Origin: Bermanella sp040371755
GTDB taxonomy: Bacteria; Pseudomonadota; Gammaproteobacteria; Pseudomonadales; Oceanobacteraceae
Assembly: GCF_040371755.1 (NCBI RefSeq)
Contig: NZ_BAABWE010000008.1
Span: forward strand, 1-64,000
Direction: 5' to 3'
Length of the DNA stretch: 64,000 nucleotides
The notes under the pieces are model-generated. The model had not been told where the DNA came from, made no database searches, and saw only the letters and a list, made by a program, of their open reading frames with translations. Of this stretch, positions 57,694 to 64,000 are shown piece by piece (the first letter of the stretch is position 1; each line of letters opens with the position of its first letter). The position numbers and the translations under genes were made by a program.

Positions 57694-57721
57694 TAAAGTA
57701 TAAATAGGATGCGGGGCCATT

Positions 57722-60700
57722 ATGGGCGATCGCCATGATTACGTAGCCCTTGATTGGGTTAAAGGCGAAATTGAAGAAGTCTTAAAACAGGCGCAGTACG
57801 AATTAGAAGCTTACGTAGAAGCTCCTGACGATACTGCTCGTTTGAAGTTTTGTCTTACATATCTCCATCAGGTGCGTGGCACCTTACAGATGGTTGAATT
57901 CTATGGGGCTGCCATGTTGGCAGAAGAAATGGAAGTCGTCGTTCAAGCAATGCTAGACGAAACCATTACTCATATTGAAGAAGCCCGCGAAGTATTAATG
58001 CAGGCGATTTTACAACTGCCGAATTACTTAGATCATATTAAGCTGGGCCGCAGAGATTTACCTGTTGTATTGCTGCCTGTATTGAATGATTTACGCAGTG
58101 CCCGTGGCGATAGTTTATTATCTGAAACGTCTTTATTTCAGCCAAAGCTCAAACATGCTGAAGCATTGACAGACAAACAACTGCATCACTTTTCCGATAA
58201 ACAGTTTTCAGATGTTCTGCGAAAGCTACGTCAAATGTATCAAGTGGCTTTGTTAGGTGTATTAAAAGGCAAAGATACCAAACATAATCTTGAATACCTG
58301 CAAAAAGTCAGTGTTAGGTTGGTTAAGTTATTTTCCAATACAACCGCTGAGTCAATATGGAAAGTAGCCAGTGCCGTTTTAGATGGTCTATTGAATGATG
58401 GTATTCGCTTAAATAGCGCCGTTAAAGATTTGCTTAAACAGCTTGAACCTGAATTAAAAAATGTTGTTACCAATGGCGCACAAGCGTTAGAGCATATACC
58501 AGAAGAGTTAATTAAAAACTTACTGTTCTATGTTGCAAAAGCTGAGAAGCCAACAGATAAAATCACCCAAATTCGCAAAGAATATCAATTAAATGATGCA
58601 TTGCCTTCCAGTAGTGAAGTTGATGAAGAACGCAGAGCACTCGACGGCCCAGATAAAGACACACTAGGCTCAGTGGCTGCGGCACTAATCGAAGAAATCA
58701 CACGCCTTAAAGATGAACTAGATCAACTTGTACAAGATAAAATTGCTCAGCCATCTCAATTGGCAGGACTAGTGCCAGGATTTAAACAAATTAGTGACAC
58801 AATGGGCATGCTGGGTTTAGGTGTGCCGCGTAAAGTCATTCAAGACCAGTTTGAAACCGTTAAAGGTTTTGTCGATAACAATCAGCCAGCAGATAATACC
58901 CAGCTAATGGATATTGCTGGTGCACTGCTTTATGTTGAAGCTACGTTGGTTGGCCTGTCTGATCGTTTGGGATCAGGTAATAACGAGTCGCCAGAAAGTC
59001 ATCAGCTAGGTGAAGCTCAACGAGTTGTTATTAAAGAGTCGAAAAACTTTATTGAAAAAGTGAAAGACTTAGTTGTGGAATACGCCACCAAAAACGGCGA
59101 GCTGTCTCTATTAGATGAGGCAGCTGAATTACTCATGAGTCTTCATGGCACTTTAGTTATGGTGCCGCAGCAAGAGGCGGCGGATATAGCCAGCGATTGC
59201 TCGTTTATTCTTCATAACCATGCATCAGAGGCTACTCCTCCTGTAGAAGCATTGTTAAATGCCTTGGCAGAATCATTAAGTGGTATTGAGTATTTCTTAG
59301 AGCGTTTAGAGAAAAACAATCATAATTCTGGCTTAGAAATTTTACAGCGTGCGAGAGAGGCAATTGCAGCATATTTGCCTGAAAAAACGCAAGCTACTCC
59401 TGAGAATGATACGCATGAAACACAAGGGCAAGAGACCTTTAATTCAGGAGAAACCAATTTAGAGGTAGCGCCTTTATTAACGGTTGAAGATGATGAGTTT
59501 TCGTTTGAGCCAGTGATGGACTCAGAAGAAATCAGTTTAGAGTTGCCGCAACAAGACGAAACAGATATTGATCAAGAGGCATTAGAAGCACAGGCTTTAA
59601 ATGCTGAATTTAATGAATCCATGCAATCTATCGATGTGGAAGAAGACCCACAAGATTGGGCCATGGCATTAGATGATGTATTGCAATTAGACATTAACGA
59701 ACCCTCATCTTTCGATACACTTGAAGCAAACGAATTTACTGAAACAGAGTTTGAGTCCACAGAGCCTGAATTGGTTACTGAGGAGTCTGTAGTTGAAGTT
59801 GAAACGATAGAAACTCCAGTTACAGAGGTAACTCCTGAAACGAATGATTTCGATGACGATGATGATTTAATCGATGATGAAATCATTGAAATATTCTTAG
59901 AAGAAGCCGAAGAAGTTTTAGAAACCATTAATGAGTCATGGCCCGCTTTCAAAGCAAATAATGCTGACGATGAATCACTTACAACTACCCGACGTGCATT
60001 TCACACCTTAAAAGGCAGTGGTCGTATGGTGGGTGCTGAAGATATCGGTGAGACAGGCTGGGCAATTGAAAATATGTTCAATCGTTTATTGGATAAAACC
60101 ATCCAACTAAGCGACCCTTTTGTTGATATTGTGGACTTTGCTGTGGAGCAAATTCCTAGCTTAATTAAAGCATTTGAAACGCGTCAGTCATGTGATGTGG
60201 ATGTCAAACTGATACAAGAATACGCTGATGCGGTGTCTAAGGGTGAAGATGTATCCCCTTGTGCAGAAGTCATGAGTCAAGCACTGCAGCAAAATATCGA
60301 ACAAGCTCAAGAAGCCCAAGACAACCTAGAGGAAACTCAGGTTTCAGCTCTCGACCCGGCTTTGCTCGAAGTATTTAGCTCAGAAGTCGAATCCCACTTA
60401 AAAGTGCTAGAAGACTTCATACAAACTGAACAAGACGCAGACTACAGTTCGCCCATTACTGACGAATTGCAACGGGCACTGCACACACTTAAAGGCAGTG
60501 CACATATGGCTCATATAGAGTCGATTGCCGAAATAGCAAGTGTGTTTGAAGTTTTTGCCAAAGATCTGCGTGCGTATCATGTCGAAACCACTGCTGAGAT
60601 AGTGCATTTGTTTATTCGTGGTAAGGATTTGATCGAAGAAGGCTTTAATCAACTTGCGAGTAATCCGTTTGCACCAATCGCAGGTAGTGAAGACATCACT

Positions 60701-63700
60701 TCGGATGTAAATCGATTAAGCCAGCAGCTTATTCAACAGTTCCATCAAAAACTAGGCACTAATGCCAGCCGTAATAATGTTGACCCACAGGTGTTATCTG
60801 TTTTCTTATCTGAAGGAATGGATATCCTGATGGATGTGGAGCAAACATTAGATGAATGGCAGGCAGACGAAACAAATTTACAATTGCTAGATAGCATGGA
60901 AGACGAATTACACACCCTAGAAAAGGGCGCACAAATGGCAGACTTATTGCCAATTGTTAGTCTGTGTGAAGCCATTCGTCAGGCATATATAGCAGTTAAA
61001 GAGCATCGCATAGATGTAAATAATGAATTTATCGATATCATAAAAGATGGCCATGAAGGGCTGCTAAATATGATGGATATGGTGGCGGCTAGTCAAGCTG
61101 TGGTACCTGCTACCGAGTTAGTGCAACAGTTAACTGAAAGCATTCAGTACACAAAGCCAATAAGCTCAGATGAAGACACCTCACTTAATGACATCAATGA
61201 AATAGAGTCTAGTGAAGTTCTTATTATTGAAGAGCCCTTAATAGACGAGCCTGCAACTTTCGATGAAGAAATAGAATTAGATTTACCTGAAATACAAGTG
61301 GAAGAGCCTCAGGAGCAATCGGACATTGATCCTGAGCTTTTAGATATCTTTTTAGAAGAAGCTCAAGAGCTTGTGGATTCCATTAGTACGTCATTAGATG
61401 AATGGCAGCAAGACCCAGATAACCTAATTCAAGTTGCAGAATTACAACGTGACTTACACACCTTTAAAGGTGGCGCACGTATGGCAGAGATCAATGCCAT
61501 TGGTGATCTCGCCCATGAACTTGAAGAGTTATACGAAGGCTTAAGTCTTGGGCGCTTAAATGCCACCAATCAATTATTTGATTTATTGCATCTTTGCCAA
61601 GACAGATTAGCCGAAATGGTTAATCAGCTATCTAATCAGCAAGTAATCAAATCAGCACCGGAACTGATCACCGCCATCCAGTTATTCATTACAGGTGAAT
61701 CATTAGAGTTACCTGCGGAAGAATTAGATATTGATGTGCCAGAGCTTCAAGCTCCAGCCACTAATAATGACGAACCGCAAAGCGTGTCTGTTGCACAAAT
61801 GGCAATAGATGCAGATGAAGAAGTGATTGAAATCTTCCTAGAAGAAGCTGAAGAGCTAATGGAAGAATTAGACGCAGCCATCGAAAAATGGAAGGAACAA
61901 CCCGACCAGCTTGAGCATAATGAATCTATTCAACGTGTACTTCATACTTTAAAAGGTGGAGCCCGTATCTCTGGATTAAGCGAGATTGGTGATCTTGCTC
62001 ATAACATGGAAGATGAATTACAGAATCGCTTACAGAGCAAACAAGCAGGTGATGATGAATTATTTAACCACCTTCATCAGCAACTGGATTTAATTGCTAG
62101 TCGTTTGGATAGTGTGCAGCTATGGCTAAACCAGATAGAACAAGCACAGCCCGTTGTAATTGAAACTCAGCAGGCTCCTGTTGAAGCAAGTGCTCAAGCA
62201 CCTGCGGAAGAATCAAGTAATGTTGTATCTTTACCTGTTGCAAAAGCAGCTCCAGCTCAAGTAGAGCAAGCGGTTCCACAGGCTAAAGTCAGCCAAGCAC
62301 AACAGGCTCGTATTCAGCCGCAAGAAATGATCAAAGTACCGGCGGAATTACTCGACGGATTAGTGAACTTAGCGGGTGAAACCTCTATTAGTCGTGGCCG
62401 TTTAGAAAACCAAGTAACGGACTTCTCCTACACCCTAGAAGAAATGGATTCCACGCTGGATCGTTTGAAAGATCAGCTGCGTCGTTTAGACATAGAAACA
62501 GAAGCACAAGTCCTGTTCCGTCGTGAGCAACAAGGGCCTGATTACGAGGACTTCGATCCATTAGAAATGGACCGTTATTCTCAGCTACAGCAGTTATCAC
62601 GTTCGTTAGTGGAGTCTGCTTCGGATTTAATGGACATTAAATCCACGCTATTAAACAAAACCAAAGATGCAGAAACCCTATTGCTGCAACAGTCCCGTGT
62701 AAATACCGAGCTTCAAGAAGGCTTGATGAAAACACGCATGGTACCGTTTAGCCGATTGGTTCCTCGTTTACGTCGTATTGTTCGTCAGGTAAGTCAAGAA
62801 CTGGGCAAGCAAGTAGAACTGCACGTTAATAATGCCGAAGGTGAAATGGATAGAAGCGTGTTAGAGCGTTTAATTTCACCACTTGAACACATGCTACGAA
62901 ACGCAGTGGATCACGGTCTAGAAAACCAACAGCAGCGTCAAGCAGTAGGCAAATCTGAAACCGGTAATATACATTTGAGTTTGTCTCGTGATGGCGGTGA
63001 CGTGGTACTGACCCTATCTGATGATGGTGCTGGTATACAGTTAGATGCGGTACGTAAAAAAGCCATTGAACGAGGCTTACTAGAAGAGCATGTACAAATT
63101 GCCGATGAAGAAGTTTTACAGTTTATTCTTCAAGCTGGTTTTAGTACCGCTGAAAAAGTGACGCAAATTTCTGGTCGCGGTGTGGGCATGGATGTCGTAA
63201 ACAGTGAAATCAAACAAGTGGGTGGCAGTGTTGTTATTGCCTCTCAAGAAGGTAAGGGCACTGAATTCACGATACGTCTACCATTTACCGTATCGGTTAA
63301 CCGAGCGTTAATGACAAAAGTGGGCGACGCATTATTTGCAATACCATTGAACAGTATTGAGGGTATTGTGCGTATTAGCGCGCAGAACCTCAAAGAACTC
63401 TATAAGCAAGATAAACCTGTATACAACTATGGTGGTCGTCAATATCAATTAGATTACCTAGGTAATCTATTGCGTGACGAAAATAGCATACGCTTGACTG
63501 ATAGCAATGCTCCGATGCCTGTTGTACTTGTGCGAGGCTCGTCTCCGGCTGCGATTCAAGTCGATACCTTAATGGGCTCTCGTGAAATTGTCGTAAAAAC
63601 CCTTGGGCCTCAGTTTAACTCAGTATTAGGTGTTTCCGGTGGCACGATTCTAGGTGATGGTAGTGTTGTAATCATCATCGACTTACCGAACATGATGCGT

Positions 63701-64000
63701 CACGTAAACAGCTTAGAATATAAACAACATATTAAACTTGAACATCAAGCGGAAGCCAAACTGGAATCCGAATCAGACAAAATCACCTCGGTATTAGTGG
63801 TGGATGACTCCGTAACCGTACGTAAAGTTACCACCCGTTTACTTGAACGTAACGGCATGGAAGTACGAACTGCAAAAGACGGTGTTGATGCTCTTGAAGT
63901 CATGCAAGAATATGTACCTGATTTAGTATTGCTTGATATTGAAATGCCACGCATGGACGGCTTTGAAGTGGCTACGCAAATGCGTCACCACTCGATATTG
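57722..64000 (+). CDS. chpA: Hybrid chemosensory histidine kinase ChpA (3'-truncated by window end)
   Basis: An open frame of 2,093 codons from ATG57722 to the last base with no stop, so the gene continues beyond the window. Domains in order: an N-terminal HPt/FimL-like module with HQVRGTL at His49; HPt motifs HTLKGSGR (His761), HTLKGSAH (His921), a degenerate HTLEKGA (His1064), HTFKGGAR (His1246) and HTLKGGAR (His1408), separated by acidic linkers; a CheA dimerisation/kinase core (VPAELLDGLVNLAGETSISRGR, EHMLRNAVDHGLEN, GRGVGMDVV); a CheW domain; and a C-terminal receiver with VLVVDDSVTVRK and LLDIEMPRMDG. It phosphorylates PilG and PilH. Confidence 0.95.
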   Translation, partial: MGDRHDYVALDWVKGEIEEVLKQAQYELEAYVEAPDDTARLKFCLTYLHQVRGTLQMVEFYGAAMLAEEMEVVVQAMLDETITHIEEAREVLMQAILQLPNYLDHIKLGRRDLPVVLLPVLNDLRSARGDSLLSETSLFQPKLKHAEALTDKQLHHFSDKQFSDVLRKLRQMYQVALLGVLKGKDTKHNLEYLQKVSVRLVKLFSNTTAESIWKVASAVLDGLLNDGIRLNSAVKDLLKQLEPELKNVVTNGAQALEHIPEELIKNLLFYVAKAEKPTDKITQIRKEYQLNDALPSSSEVDEERRALDGPDKDTLGSVAAALIEEITRLKDELDQLVQDKIAQPSQLAGLVPGFKQISDTMGMLGLGVPRKVIQDQFETVKGFVDNNQPADNTQLMDIAGALLYVEATLVGLSDRLGSGNNESPESHQLGEAQRVVIKESKNFIEKVKDLVVEYATKNGELSLLDEAAELLMSLHGTLVMVPQQEAADIASDCSFILHNHASEATPPVEALLNALAESLSGIEYFLERLEKNNHNSGLEILQRAREAIAAYLPEKTQATPENDTHETQGQETFNSGETNLEVAPLLTVEDDEFSFEPVMDSEEISLELPQQDETDIDQEALEAQALNAEFNESMQSIDVEEDPQDWAMALDDVLQLDINEPSSFDTLEANEFTETEFESTEPELVTEESVVEVETIETPVTEVTPETNDFDDDDDLIDDEIIEIFLEEAEEVLETINESWPAFKANNADDESLTTTRRAFHTLKGSGRMVGAEDIGETGWAIENMFNRLLDKTIQLSDPFVDIVDFAVEQIPSLIKAFETRQSCDVDVKLIQEYADAVSKGEDVSPCAEVMSQALQQNIEQAQEAQDNLEETQVSALDPALLEVFSSEVESHLKVLEDFIQTEQDADYSSPITDELQRALHTLKGSAHMAHIESIAEIASVFEVFAKDLRAYHVETTAEIVHLFIRGKDLIEEGFNQLASNPFAPIAGSEDITSDVNRLSQQLIQQFHQKLGTNASRNNVDPQVLSVFLSEGMDILMDVEQTLDEWQADETNLQLLDSMEDELHTLEKGAQMADLLPIVSLCEAIRQAYIAVKEHRIDVNNEFIDIIKDGHEGLLNMMDMVAASQAVVPATELVQQLTESIQYTKPISSDEDTSLNDINEIESSEVLIIEEPLIDEPATFDEEIELDLPEIQVEEPQEQSDIDPELLDIFLEEAQELVDSISTSLDEWQQDPDNLIQVAELQRDLHTFKGGARMAEINAIGDLAHELEELYEGLSLGRLNATNQLFDLLHLCQDRLAEMVNQLSNQQVIKSAPELITAIQLFITGESLELPAEELDIDVPELQAPATNNDEPQSVSVAQMAIDADEEVIEIFLEEAEELMEELDAAIEKWKEQPDQLEHNESIQRVLHTLKGGARISGLSEIGDLAHNMEDELQNRLQSKQAGDDELFNHLHQQLDLIASRLDSVQLWLNQIEQAQPVVIETQQAPVEASAQAPAEESSNVVSLPVAKAAPAQVEQAVPQAKVSQAQQARIQPQEMIKVPAELLDGLVNLAGETSISRGRLENQVTDFSYTLEEMDSTLDRLKDQLRRLDIETEAQVLFRREQQGPDYEDFDPLEMDRYSQLQQLSRSLVESASDLMDIKSTLLNKTKDAETLLLQQSRVNTELQEGLMKTRMVPFSRLVPRLRRIVRQVSQELGKQVELHVNNAEGEMDRSVLERLISPLEHMLRNAVDHGLENQQQRQAVGKSETGNIHLSLSRDGGDVVLTLSDDGAGIQLDAVRKKAIERGLLEEHVQIADEEVLQFILQAGFSTAEKVTQISGRGVGMDVVNSEIKQVGGSVVIASQEGKGTEFTIRLPFTVSVNRALMTKVGDALFAIPLNSIEGIVRISAQNLKELYKQDKPVYNYGGRQYQLDYLGNLLRDENSIRLTDSNAPMPVVLVRGSSPAAIQVDTLMGSREIVVKTLGPQFNSVLGVSGGTILGDGSVVIIIDLPNMMRHVNSLEYKQHIKLEHQAEAKLESESDKITSVLVVDDSVTVRKVTTRLLERNGMEVRTAKDGVDALEVMQEYVPDLVLLDIEMPRMDGFEVATQMRHHSIL

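Noticed and set aside
59572..59952. A Ser-rich 126-codon minus-strand frame
   Set aside because: It is the antisense of the acidic Glu/Asp linker of chpA, which gives Ser-rich antisense translations.

Overview
The window reads as chromosomal DNA of a marine gammaproteobacterium of the Oceanospirillales/Pseudomonadales type. The evidence is AT-leaning codon use together with Pseudomonas-like gene neighbourhoods: cytochrome c5-rep-comM-ubiK-glnK-amtB, crc beside pyrE, argB-algC-dut-coaBC-radC, yggS-proC divergent from pilT-pilU, and pyrC'-pyrB-pyrR-ruvX-yqgE-tonB-gshB next to pilGHIJK-chpA. A genus such as Bermanella, Oleispira or Thalassolituus is a guess from gene content only. No rRNA operon, CRISPR array, phage, integrase or transposase gene was seen.

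Layout. 1-7.1 kb: tRNA-Arg(CCG), cytochrome c5, a secreted Zn-phospholipase/P1-nuclease-like protein, a small STN-like exported protein, rep, comM and ubiK. 7.1-27 kb: a nitrogen region. Two modules, each a sigma54 promoter, a TIGR02001 exported protein, glnK and amtB, lie in direct orientation exactly 16,215 bp apart. Between them are a sigma54-preceded urea ABC transporter (urtABCDE), a full urease set (ureD, A, B, C, E, F, G) and a HupE/UreJ nickel permease. A third TIGR02001 gene follows. The glnK-amtB blocks are almost identical in nucleotide sequence, so the urea genes sit between 1.6-kb direct repeats. The gaps inside the urt/ure run are unusually wide and hold a family of roughly 118-bp covarying hairpin elements plus a REP/REPIN-like inverted pair.

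27-43.9 kb: speA (arginine decarboxylase), a SutA-like protein, a MaoC/crotonase/VOC acyl-CoA cluster, the nuclease-dead Crc homologue and pyrE, slmA, argB, algC, dut, coaBC, radC, an orphan 7TMR-DISM histidine kinase, proC and yggS. 43.9-53.2 kb: the type IV pilus retraction ATPases pilT and pilU, a small membrane protein, a GNAT acetyltransferase, the pyrimidine genes pyrR-pyrB-pyrC' (the last with lost metal ligands), ruvX, yqgE, a TonB-like protein and gshB, whose last codons lie in a ten-copy GTCTAAC heptamer array. 53.4-64 kb: the Chp/Pil chemosensory operon pilG-H-I-J-K and a very large chpA that runs off the window end.

How it works together. The N region is a coherent nitrogen-scavenging unit: AmtB takes up ammonium under GlnK control, UrtABCDE imports urea, urease hydrolyses it, HupE supplies nickel, and NtrC/RpoN probably switch all three transcription units on during nitrogen limitation. 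The TIGR02001 proteins are exported partners of unknown function tied to this regulon. The pil/chp genes indicate twitching motility and surface sensing.
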